From contig MPNW01000025.1 of NCBI GenBank assembly GCA_011800805.1, positions 37,365 through 101,364 on the forward strand: a DNA stretch of 64,000 nucleotides, read 5' to 3'. Below are positions 15,948 to 27,049 of the stretch, in pieces. The position numbers and the translations under genes were made by a program. This stretch comes from Hirudo medicinalis (taxonomy: Eukaryota > Annelida > Clitellata > Hirudinida > Hirudinidae). The notes under the pieces were generated by a model. That model was not told the origin of the DNA. It searched no databases and was given only the letters and a program-made list of their open reading frames with translations. Each line of letters opens with the position of its first letter. Within the stretch, counting starts at the first letter, position 1.

Positions 15948-16120
15948 TACTCGTTCTAATCAAAAAAGTTACGAACTTTAAACTTTAAATGGGATTATTA
16001 TCCTACCGACTTCCCTCCGAACATTCCCGCCTAAATAAACAAAGCTTTTAAAAAGATTAGCAATCGGGCCACATACAGGCTTCTATTTTTGCACAATGAA
16101 CGCTTGGCCAATCGCTGAGG
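15948..16120 (-). promoter_or_regulatory. Probable cell-cycle promoter of ZNF367 (E2F-like site and CCAAT box)
   Basis: Upstream of the ZNF367 ATG are TTCCCGCC at 16024-16031 (77-84 bp upstream, matching the E2F core) and CCAAT at 16108-16112. TTTAAA-type words lie between the E2F-like site and the gene. CCAAT plus E2F is a common layout in S/G2-phase genes. The sites are seen; their use is inferred. Confidence 0.45.
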
Positions 16121-17784
16121 AGGTGGGCGTGAACCTTAAATTCCATCTATTGCTTCTTCGAAATAAAATAAAGACTTATTATGTCCTTAAGACTGAGACT
16201 TTATGGAAATGCCACCCGTTCGCCGACTTCTAAAAGTACGCCAAGATCTTCCCATTTTCGGGCTACTGTCCGATTCACCATTGCATCACCACGTGCAGCG
16301 AATAATTAAACACCATCCGTAACATGAAAAATGGTTACTAAATGTTAAAAACTGTTAATTTAATATTGAAATAGTAAAACAAAATGATATTTATTTTGGA
16401 TCGTTAAATAATTAATTTAATAATTATTCACTTGGATATATATCAAAGTAATTCTCACATTTGATAGTTTTTGAAATTTTATTTATGAACCAAAAAACAA
16501 AAAAACCCAAAATTCACGGTGTGAATATAATTTTCGTCAAGGGGATAACCTGTTACAAAATTATTTTATAATTGCGACAAGTAGATAAGAATCTTTATAT
16601 AATTGGTAAGATAAAAGTAAAGATGCGAATTTTACTGTTGACGAACATGAGAAATAGATTAACTGGGACAATGATGTGACACAACCAAGGAAAAGTAGAT
16701 AAAATAACACAACAAATAAAGGGATGAGGAAATGTAAGTTTCAGCAATTTTTAAGAAGGAACTTAAATAGTGAGAAATTGTTTACAGAGGTAAGGTATGT
16801 TGGCAGAGAAGAATACAAGAATGGACCTCGACAACATATCGATAATTTTTTAAAGTTGGTACGGGAAAATTCAGATCTGAATTGATTGGATGACCTAAGA
16901 TTGTAAGAGTAGATGTCTGAAGATTTGACAAATGTTATTGACATCATTATAACATTTTTAATTTACTTAAATTATTCAAGGCCTCAGGAAAATTGTGTCG
17001 AAAAGGAATTCTTTGCAATAATTAAATGTTTGTTATTAAAGAGATTTTACAACTCTATTTCCTTCAGATTTAATTCAAACTTCCATTGAAACATTAGCGA
17101 AGAAGTCTCTTTATTTCTTTGCAGCATCTAAATTTGAGTTTCTCAATAAACCCATTACTCTTCAATTATAAAATGTGATTTATGTAATTTAAAGGAAGAT
17201 TAGTAGGATTGATTGATTTTTAAAGCACATTCAAATACAATTCCGAGCATGTAAGGCCCGCGACAAATAAAATAAATAAATTAAATGGATTGTGGATTTA
17301 AATAGTGGTTTATAGCAGCTTGCAGCTTTTGAAACGGAGCTGTTGCTTGTCGAGCTGTGGATAAAGAAGAAGGTAATGTTATGCATGGAAAATTTCTAAC
17401 GGCAAGGATGTCTGAATTTTCAAATTAGTAGTTTCTGATGTCAAACGATTGAACGATTGATTAAGCTTGTATTAACCATCTAATTTGGAATCTCAGACTT
17501 CCCAGTCGATATCGGATAACTGTTATTCTATTGGTTTACTCATTCCGTCCTGGAATAAAGTTTATGGTACTGTTTATTTCCAAAATAAAATTTAACAAAA
17601 TTTAAAAATTTAATTTTCCATAACTTTCTAAATGAAATATTGAACAAATTATTTGAACTAGAATTTCATAAATTATATAAATTTAAATAAAGGTATTGGG
17701 ACTAAAAATACTAGTCAAACAAGGCCAGCATCGGTTTATTACGATTTGCAGACTAAATAAAGAATCAAATGGTAACAAATAGTT
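16121..17784. other. Intergenic spacer between ZNF367 and SLC6
   Basis: AT-rich spacer between divergent genes. It contains one LINE fragment near 16741-16947. Otherwise I see only short, unconserved open frames and no RNA gene. Confidence 0.5.
16741..16947 (-). mobile_element. LINE reverse-transcriptase C-terminal fragment
   Basis: An open stretch on the minus strand reads SYNLRSSNQFRSEFSRTN, then KKLSICCRGPFLYSSLP and ends in a basic FKFLLKNC. This is the conserved tail after the reverse transcriptase of many animal non-LTR elements (form Y-NTRSS...R-F...GP-WNSLP...FK--LK). Only the tail remains. Confidence 0.6.
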
Positions 17785-20700
17785 ATGGGAGTTTGTGACT
17801 GTACGAACAAATGCTTCAAAAATGCTTCTAGCGATTCTGTAGCTAATCACGTGTCTACGAGCGTCGTCAAGGTAATACAGGAACAACAGGAGCCTGACGG
17901 AAATGATTCCAAACACTTTGTCAGCCAGGATGCGCCCTTGGACGAAGGGCAGAACAGAGTCCAATGGTCATCCCCTGTCGAATTCTTACTTACTTGCATA
18001 GGGTACAGTGTGGGACTCGGGAATGTTTGGAGGTTTCCTTATCTTTGCTACAAAAATGGTGGAGGTTGGTTCATGCGCCAACATTTTTTGTTTTGAAACA
18101 TGTGTTTTGAAATAAAACTGGCGGAAACTTTGCTGCAATTATTGTGGAATAAATCAATCATCTTCAAGGGCGTCGAATAAATGTATTTCTTCTCGAAAAA
18201 GCTTAATCCAATTTTGTAATAAAATCAGGAGCATTCCTCATTCCCTACACATTGATGATCCTCTTCATTGGCATGCCTCTCCTATTCATGGAGTACAGTT
18301 TCGGCCAGTACTTTGGTATTGGGAGTCTTTCTATCTTCAAACAAGTTTGTCCCCTCTTTCAAGGTCAGCAGTTATAAATGATTATGATAATCCATTATTA
18401 TTAATCGTAGCTGATTAATACTGGTTACTGATTATTAATCGACCCACTACTTATTAAAGTCACTGATTTGGATCACTTATTACTATCTAATACGTTTTAA
18501 TTTGGCTCGTTATTATGTTGTTTGCATTCTATTAGCCACATTAGAACATGAGTTCATGATATTATATAATTACATCAGATTACTAAGTTATTTATTATTC
18601 AGATTGTAGTTTCTAAATAATTTTTTATCCCACCATGAATTTCTTGTGCTTGATTTATTCTTTCTATTAATTTTCCTCTGTGAATTCGAAAGTTTCATGT
18701 TTACAGGCTTAGATATTTCTATGTGTTTATAAAGTCTAAAGCCTAAAAGTTCATAAAGTTCACGCAACTTATCATGTTAATTATTAATGAGTGATAGAAT
18801 CTCTTGTCAGTGGACTAGGATTTTAACTCCTAAAGGAGTCATGCCAAAGCGAAAGCTTTGACCACTTGGCTATCGCTGCTCAAACAAAAGGACGGAGTTC
18901 ACTCAATTTATGATATTAATTATTACACTAATAATAAGGTTAAAAGGTCATTTGCTTTCCAATTATTGCACTTTTTAATTACTTATTACTGTTGCCTACT
19001 CGATCAAATGTGGATGGTCTCTGAACATGAATCATTAATATTTCATAATCTCAACTGCGGTGCATAACACACATATTCTTAACTAATAACGAGTGTTTCA
19101 ATGAGTAATTATTCAAGGTGAACTTTACAGAAAAAGTGTTATCTAGAAACAGTTAAAGAAAACATCATAAATCTGCATAGAGAGTAAGAGGGAAAGACTA
19201 AGTGACTGCCTAAATGTATTTTATATGAAAATATGAGGTTAATTTATAAAGCGACAAATATTAATTCCAATGTCTGTTTTCAAAGTATGGCCTGAATTTA
19301 ATACGTGAGCTATTATATGCATTGAGTTAAAACTTCTTAATAGTTCAGTTAAAATTAATTTAAATATATTCCATTACCTTTCTCCCCATAACTTCGTCAA
19401 TGAAATTTTGTAAAGTTCTTTTGCGTTATTATTAAATTATAAATATACTATATTTTATTAGGCCACGGACGAGGGAATTTAACGTTCATTCGGTCATGTG
19501 ATGACAGGAACATTTTCCAGGCCATATTATGTTGGCCAAGTAACACTTAAGTACAATTCTCTTAATAGGGGTGGGTATAGGATACAGCATACTGAATGGT
19601 CTGGTCGGGATATACTACAACGTCATCATTGCCATTTCCATCTACTTCCTGTTTGGTTCTTTCTCTCCTCTGCTGCCATGGTCGCATTGCAACAACACTT
19701 GGAACACAGAACAGTGCGGAGATCCAGTCAATATGTCTGACGACTCAGATGGTAATAATAATAACAATTTTATAGATTCTTGTACAATTCCTTTGTAGGT
19801 AATGAGGTAACCTCATTGAGGTGACTTGCTTCCTACATGTGGTTTAAAATATTTTTGGTATTTTCTCATTGAAGCCACTTTGGATTGGAACTCGACGATG
19901 TTCTTCTACAACTCCACGACACAAACGCTTTTATCACCCCCTCCCTCGGCAACCCCAATAACAGCGTCGCTCACCTCATTATCGTCTGCAATTTCCGAGG
20001 TCACCTTGGAGCTTTCTAATCGTTCAAATCAGTACAATTCTAGAATTTTAGAAAAGTCGTCGCCCAGTGATGAATTCTTCAGGTGATTATGTTACCGCAT
20101 TTGCCATCATTGTCACCATTTTAAGTATTAAGATGTAATCGCTACCTTCATTTCCGATGACTTATTAATAAGCTTCATTTCCGGGCAAGTGCCTCAATAT
20201 GATAGTCACTCGTCGCTAGGTTGAGTGCCGAACTAAATCATTTCTTAAGCGTTCCTACTCAGAAATTATTTTATTGATTGTAGGATGAATTGCAAACCAA
20301 CTAAAAACATTATAACCAAAAATTAATTATGTGTATTTTAAATTCATTTTAGACGAACCCGAAGAAATACTAAAGCTTAATGAGTAATTATGTTAGGGAG
20401 GGTCCATAAGTGACGTCTTGCTTGTTTGCTCATCGAGCAATGCTCAATTTTGACCCAACGACATGTTTTGTCGCAAAAGATTATCCCCTTCTTTTTCAGA
20501 TAAACTTTTTTATTTCTATGTCGATTGAAAAGTTGAGCGCTACCCCTAACAAATAAGTCCGAAAATTAATGGAAAAACCTTTATGGCCTTCCCGGTTCGA
20601 TGTAATACCACAAGTAACCCCAACACCCTAAATGCATTTATGAACATCACCGCATGCATCTAAAGTAACAAGACATTTTTTTGATATGTGTTAGGCTGTC

Positions 20701-23700
20701 GCTTATGGGAGAAACAGAGGACAGCAGCATCGCAAATCTAGGCCATGTGCGGTGGGCTCTCTGTCTATGTCTTTTGTTGTCATGGATACTGGTTGCCATG
20801 TTTGTCAGTCAGGGAATCAAATCTAGCGGAAAAGTGAGAGAACTGATTTTAAGTTTGATGAAATTTGTTTATAAAATGTGTTGCATGCCATAACTTAATG
20901 CCATAACTAATCAATTCATATTTCACATTAATAGTGATATAAATGATTATTATATGAAGTTGCCTGCAAATGGAAAGTAATTTGTGACCACTGCAAAATA
21001 TTGACTGGCTCATAGAAACCTGAGCTTTAAGTTTCTAACGTTTTAGGGATAACTCCAGTCACTTATTTGTTCCTCAGACCGTTCATAATTGGGTTTTTAT
21101 GATGTGAAACAAAAAGGTTTCTTTTTTTCTGTTGAAGATTATCTATTTATAACATTGTACATTCGATCCTTTATTGGTTATCGCAGCTATGAAACGCAAA
21201 TCTTTAATCACAATGCAAGACGTTTTAATTGAACTATTATCAAATATGATTTATTTAAATTAAATTAAATTAAAGATTTAATAAAATATGTCCCACCCTA
21301 CTAAAAATATGGCAACCCCACTAAAAATTTGTTAAATGTATAACTAATTACACATTTACTGAAAATCATTCACTCAACTTTAGCTATTACACATATTACC
21401 AGTGATATCAGTTGTTAATTGTGATGCTCATGTGCTGCTGCAGCTGGGAATGGGTTTCAATTGTAAATGACTGCTTCATTTGATGGGCAGGATCTTCCTT
21501 TTCAAATTCCTTAAGTTCCTTATTTTATTTTGCCTTTTGAAATGATTCCTGTATATATTTATTGGATCATTGAGATGTTATGCAAGTCAAGCAATGCCAC
21601 ACTTGTGGTTAATTTTTAAACTACATTATTTAATTACATTGTTTAAAATTTAACAGTATTAATTAATTTTAAATTTAAAAATATATTTTAATGTATAAAT
21701 TTAACAATAATGTGTTACCAACACCTCATTTCTGAACCACTTTATGCAATCATCTGACATTCATGAAAATCGACTTAATCTGATCAAGCCCGCGTTGAAA
21801 TTGTTCTCTCCAAAAATGCTCAGGACTCCACACATACTCCATAATGCCACTCCAAATAAGATCCTTAATGTCTTTGTCTGCATTCAAATTGTCATACAAA
21901 GCTTACATGATCACACATAAGTAATCTCTTTAAACATGAAGTAACTCCCTTGGGACTAACATCTGGAATCACAGTGGATGTGGTTTCATCTTTAGTTGAT
22001 TTTGGTTTTGTCACATATTCCCATTCCCAAATGTTATTCTGGAAATAAATAAATAGAATTATTTATAAAATTACTAACTGCTAGTGAAGGAGGCTTAGGA
22101 GATTACTTTAAGACTCACCATATTTGATCCTGTTCAAATTCCACTGACTAACTAGACTAATTGAATATTTAGTTAGTTGGGTTCTTTGATCATATGGACT
22201 TGTCTCTTCTTTTTAGGTTTCATACTTCACAGCAACATTTCCTTACGTTATGTTGACAGTGCTGGTGGTGAGGGGTGTCACACTTAATGGAGCTGTGGAT
22301 GGACTCCTCTACTTCATTGTGCCAAAATGGGAAAAGCTCATGAGCCCTGATGTTAGAATTTGCTTATCACTTCATTGAAATCATTGGCATCACCATCATT
22401 ATTATTACCACAATAAACCATCTTTCCATAACCTGCTTTCATCCTTGTCATCATCTTCACTATTATCATCATGGCAGGTATGGTTCCAAGCTGCCACTCA
22501 ACTCTTTTATTCATTGAATCTGGCCTGGGGTGGCATGATTACCATGTCTAGTTACAACCTCCATAACCACAATTGCTACAGGTGAGAATGACTTTGAGAC
22601 ATAATCGACAGATTAACCCATTGGAGGTAGAGCATGAATTAAGGACCACATAAATGTATGGTGTTCGAGATTGCTTACATACTCCATAGTCCAAGTGTAA
22701 GGGTCCCATGACAGCTTTTCTAAGCCATGCTTATTACCAAATTTGTATTAGTATTTGGGCCATCACTAACTATCAAAATGTTATTGCCGTAGCCATCTTT
22801 TTCATAAATACAGAGATGCCATAGTGATCAACTGTGTGAGCTTTGCAACCAGTCTGTATGCAGGAATTGCTGTCTTCTCCATCATTGGCTATATGGCTCG
22901 AGAAAGTAAACAACCAATCACCGAAGTCATAAAATCAGGTGCAATTAAAATTGTTTGATTATGGTGCTATATTTTTGGTCCACAATGAATTGTTGGAAAA
23001 CTTTGTTCTCAGGTCCTGGCTTAGCTTCATTGCCTATCCCAGAGCCCTAAGTCTAATGCCCTTTCCCCAGCTGTGGTCTGCTCTCTTCTTCTTTATGCTA
23101 TTCTTGCTTGGAATTGGCAGTCAGGTGATTGGTGTTATGATTATCTTTATTTCAACATAATGTTTAAAAATAGAGTATTATAACATAATATATATGACAT
23201 CTAAAATTTGAGTAAAAATTATGTAATGTTTTTCTTTCTTACCAAAACGATCATTGTTATTTCAGATGGTATGTGTGGAGACTATAATGACTGGCATAAT
23301 GGATACATGGAGATTCCTGGTTGTGAAATGGCAATACAGGGTTGCAGTCATTGCTATTGTCTGCTCCATTGGGTTTTTCCTTGGGATTCCTTGCACAACA
23401 CAGGTGAGGATGCCTTCATCTATATGTTCAATAGGGTGCTAATTCAAGATGTAGTACAAATTAAATTAAAAATACAACTTTTCCATGTTCTCACACCCTC
23501 CCTCCATCAAATGTTTTCCATTTGATTTCAATATGCAGCAGAAAAAAATTCAAGAAAATGTTCTAAGGTTTAATGGTGGCACAAATACAATGCTTATATT
23601 ACATTTAGTAAACAGTGATGTTATTAATTGTCAAGTCTGGCACAACAGCGCGTCTCGTCATCAATTTGTACGTAACTGATAAATTAGTTGTTCAAGTTAC

Positions 23701-25421
23701 AAAAATAATTTTGTTAATAATATATAAAGCAATGGAAAAGTTAAATTTTCCTCATCATAAGTTTAATTTGGCATATGCCAACTTCAACTTAAGTTTAATT
23801 TATTTTTTTTTAGATAAATGGATATTTAACTAGTAAGATTTTTATAATCAAATTGCATTAAAAGTAGTTCATGTGATATAATATAAATGTAAATAAAAAT
23901 ACATAAATTTATAATATTAAAAATTTCCCCAACTAACTTTGATTTCCAGGGAGGCATGTATGTGCTCCAACTTATGGATCACTATAGTGCTGGCTTCTGT
24001 GTCCTCATCATTGCAATTGTTGAATGTCTGGTCATCAATTGGATATATGGTCAGTATATAGTTGATTAGTATATGTTGAGCCAATGTCACTCTTTTTGTG
24101 CCACCTCACAACACAAATTACTCTGATAATGATGATGTTCTAATACTTGTTAATTATGGTGAATCTATCACTACAATAATAAATACCATAGCTAGCTATT
24201 TTAACAGTTGTTATGTTACTATTATCCCAGACATGCATCAATCATCTGTTATGTTTTGCAATCCACTCCATCTTATCTCACTATCATTCACATCAATATT
24301 GAATTTAAGATAAAAAAATTTTTAATTAAGGAAGATAATAAATTGGCCTGTTAGCTAATGTTATTGATTGATCAAACAAATGATTAAATAAAACTTACTG
24401 GTTCCCAGGAGATGCAAAAATGGCAGACCACATCAAGTATATGCTGGGCAGGGACCTGAATCCAGTATTTAGGATATGCTGGAAATACATCTCTCCCATG
24501 CTCATACTGGTAAATATTTGCTCATGTCATCATCACCATTACACCATTAACACCTTAACACAGATTAAGATTTTTATTATTCTTCTCATCTTGGGCTTTT
24601 AACTGGGTGGATTCGTTCTTTCGTGCAAAATGATTTTAGGAAATGTTGTTTTTTCCAGGTGATCTTGGTTTTCAGTTTTGTTCGCTATACACCTGTTGTC
24701 TATGCTGGTAAGGCTTACCCCGTTTGGGCTGATGTAATTGGTTGGCTCATGACATTAGCATCCAACCTACCAATTGTTGTTGTTGCCGTGTACATGCTTT
24801 GTACTGTCAAAGGAAGCACATTCAGACAGGTAATGTATTATTTATCCAAGAAGATGCCCATGTAATTCTTAAAAAAGGCTGCCAGCCCAATCATTTATAA
24901 AGAGTCATTACTATGCCCTTGTGGTAGTGCAAGCTGGGTTACAAACATGAGACACTGCAAACACTATTGCTTATTTTTACCATGGAATACAGGATCTCAA
25001 CCATTTGAGTGGACTTGCCCTCTTATTTGTCATCCCCACATTTGTTGAACAAAAGCATTGAGGACGGTTGCTCCAGTTGATATTCCCTTGCATTAATATT
25101 AAGCCATTGAATTTCTTCTCGTAATCATCCCCTATTTTCACTAATATTTTGCTTCCATTCCACTCAGAAATATTTAAAAAATTATATATTAACCAGAGAT
25201 GGCAGGCAGCCATCCACCCGCAGGTTGACGAGGAGTCAAGTGATCGACGGCATAGAGAAAGTCTCTACTTGAATGCGAAGAGAGACATCGGCCTTGATGA
25301 AGTAATGCTTGGTTGTGATGTCAACAATGATGCTACGGTGGACTGTGATGTTGTGTTCCACCAATGTGAAATGAAGCTCCAGGCATCTGATGACATGGCC
25401 GTAAATGGAGAGCCGTTATAA
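17785..25421 (+). CDS. SLC6-family Na+/Cl- coupled neurotransmitter/amino-acid transporter (glycine-transporter-like), frame break in exon 9
   Basis: Twelve-pass plasma-membrane symporter. Exons: 17785-18064, 18229-18363, 19569-19751, 19875-20082, 20695-20833, 22217-22351, 22478-22581, 22814-22938, 23013-23124, 23266-23403, 23950-24049, 24409-24509, 24659-24829, 25197-25421. TM1 has the signature [22 protein letters not shown]3 has GIYYNVIIA. The extracellular loop has [10 protein letters not shown] followed by a long Ser/Thr-rich insert with N-glycosylation sites. TM6 has [20 protein letters not shown]. All phases close except exon 9: GPGLA and [19 protein letters not shown] are in different frames, needing one more base at 23025-23027. 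With that base the protein is about 718 residues, normal for SLC6. TM1 and TM6 look closest to glycine transporters, but substrate is not proven. Either a sequence error or a null allele. Confidence 0.9.
18803..18880 (-). repeat. tRNA-like (Ser/Leu-type) relic or SINE head
   Basis: Read on the minus strand, the stretch starts GCAGCGA and has a perfect A-box-like TAGCCAAGTGG (18863-18873). A hairpin CAAAGC..GCTTTG and an arm ACTCC..GGAGT follow. The B-box position holds a decayed AGTTAAAATCC (18819-18829). The 3' side does not pair with the 5' end, so no acceptor stem forms. It is best read as a tRNA pseudogene or the head of a tRNA-derived SINE, different from the SINE family at 54638. Confidence 0.5.
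21750..22038 (-). pseudogene. Unidentified antisense coding-like stretch in SLC6 intron 5
   Basis: On the minus strand, after a good acceptor (TTTATTTATTTCCAG), a reading starts [18 protein letters not shown] and runs to [10 protein letters not shown]. After a shift of one base it continues [20 protein letters not shown], then [20 protein letters not shown] and a stop at 21750. The many W, F and Y residues and rather even composition are unlike random intron translation. I do not recognise the family. It could be a decayed gene copy, or the last exon of a nested gene with a one-base sequence error near 21890. Confidence 0.35.
24880..24960 (-). mobile_element. Degraded copy of the tRNA-headed SINE (copy 4)
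   Basis: On the minus strand, GTTTGTAACCCAGC then TTGCACTACCACAAGGGC and TTTATAAATGATTGG match the B-box and body of the SINE copies at 54638 and 57897. The 5' head is lost or decayed. It lies in the last SLC6 intron. Confidence 0.6.
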
Positions 25422-26740
25422 TTTCCTCATCATTATGAGTCTATAATTCAAAAGAATTAGAAATAAATTACTCTACTCTCTTCAAGAAGATTAGAATCAC
25501 AACCAAGGTCACTATTATCAAATGAACTCCTGGCTCATCCTCATTTTCACTTTTTGCCTTGTCATCATAAAATTAAGAATCATATTTGCTGGATGATTGA
25601 TGTTAATCTAATAGAATAGTTCTCATTCTCAGAATATTTCATAAGCATCATCTTCATTTTCACCTGCTTTCACTGGAATAATTCTCTATCAAAATATTTG
25701 TTTGAATATTTGTAAATGCAATCTTGTCTCCTGATATAATATTGTCAGATATGCTGGTGGTGTAGGACTGGAATCATCCCAAATTCATGGATTTGCACAT
25801 TTGACAAGAAGAGCATCTGTTGCATGCCTACTTATGATCACATCATTACTGTGGGGGCATGGAGGGCCATAACTAGAATGTTATTGTTCCTAGAGGAATG
25901 CCTGTCATAAATGGGTAATTTGAAGAATGCAACTCAATTATTTTGAACTTCAATTCTGAAGTTCTTATTTTTGTTGATAGATTTTATGTAGTAATTCTCA
26001 ACTTTTTTTAATTTCTTATATTATTTATTTTACATTTGTGCAAATTTTGTTGCAAATCCTGACTCCATCTTGTTTGGTCTTCTGCTACCTGCACATTTTC
26101 CTGCACTTTTTGTGGCATTGGTAATAAAGCTTATTGTTATTGTTATTACATATACTATGTCATAACCCAAAAGTCTAAAATTTTCAATGGCACATTAGAC
26201 ATTATTAAACTAATTTTGTTCTTTTTTTAGATTAAAGTATAAAAATATGTTTTCCAACTGATTTGCTTGTTGTTAGGGATCATTGTTCAAAAGTGTCTGG
26301 CTTTTTTTTTTCAAGCATTATTGGATTATTATGTAAAGCATGATTGGACAGGGGTGATCATACAATGAACTCAATAGTTTATCTGATAAAATGCCATCTG
26401 TTATTAACAGTTAGGTGAATTAATAAATTTTTTTTTGAAACTTGGTAGTGGGGAGTTGGTGATCCTTACAACTTCATGAATGGCAAGTAAGATACAAGCA
26501 ATCTCAAAATATAATTTTTGCTGGAAATATGGTTTATTCAGAACTCATTTTCAGCCTGCTAGGAAATTAAATCGAATTGCAATCAAATTGACCTATCCTA
26601 TGCCTTATACTTTATGCTTAAAGTATAAAACAAATCGATTGTTTTAACCCTAAACACGAAAATTCGAGACATTAACTCGTAACTATTACTGAAATTTATT
26701 AATCCCAAAAGCAGTGAAACTAGGGGTTTACATGATCGTC
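25422..26740. other. Intergenic spacer between SLC6 and squalene synthase
   Basis: The proximal part must hold the SLC6 3' untranslated region. The rest is AT-rich sequence with T tracts and short ATT repeats near 26130. No convincing gene or RNA was found. Confidence 0.5.
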
Positions 26741-26960
26741 CGGTGCAAAATCACGTGCATCAGGTGGTACCACAAAACAATCAATATCACCCTTTTTCAA
26801 CTTGCTGCGACAAAACCATACGGTTTGCTTTAAATCTCTAAGAAAACTCGCGCGATCGACTTACTTTCGAGCGTGAACTTTAAAAAAAAACGGCTTTTTA
26901 AAAGACTCCACCCCCTGCATATGGGCAGAGCAGAAAAAGGTTACAATTGGCTGTTACTAA
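26741..26960 (+). promoter_or_regulatory. Candidate sterol-responsive promoter of squalene synthase
   Basis: Within 300 bp of the start codon are an E-box CACGTG (26752-26757), an SRE-like ATCACCC (26786-26792), a C-rich CCACCCCC near 26912, and an inverted CCAAT box ATTGG (26946-26950). Vertebrate squalene synthase promoters combine SREBP sites with an inverted CCAAT (NF-Y) box. The sites are seen; SREBP/NF-Y control is inferred by analogy. Confidence 0.35.
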
Positions 26961-27049
26961 ACATGCACCTCAAACTTCTCAGGTCTCAGCGGATAGAATG
27001 AAATTGCTTCTATTGAAACGGGTAGCGTCGTCAAGAATCTGCAGTAAGC

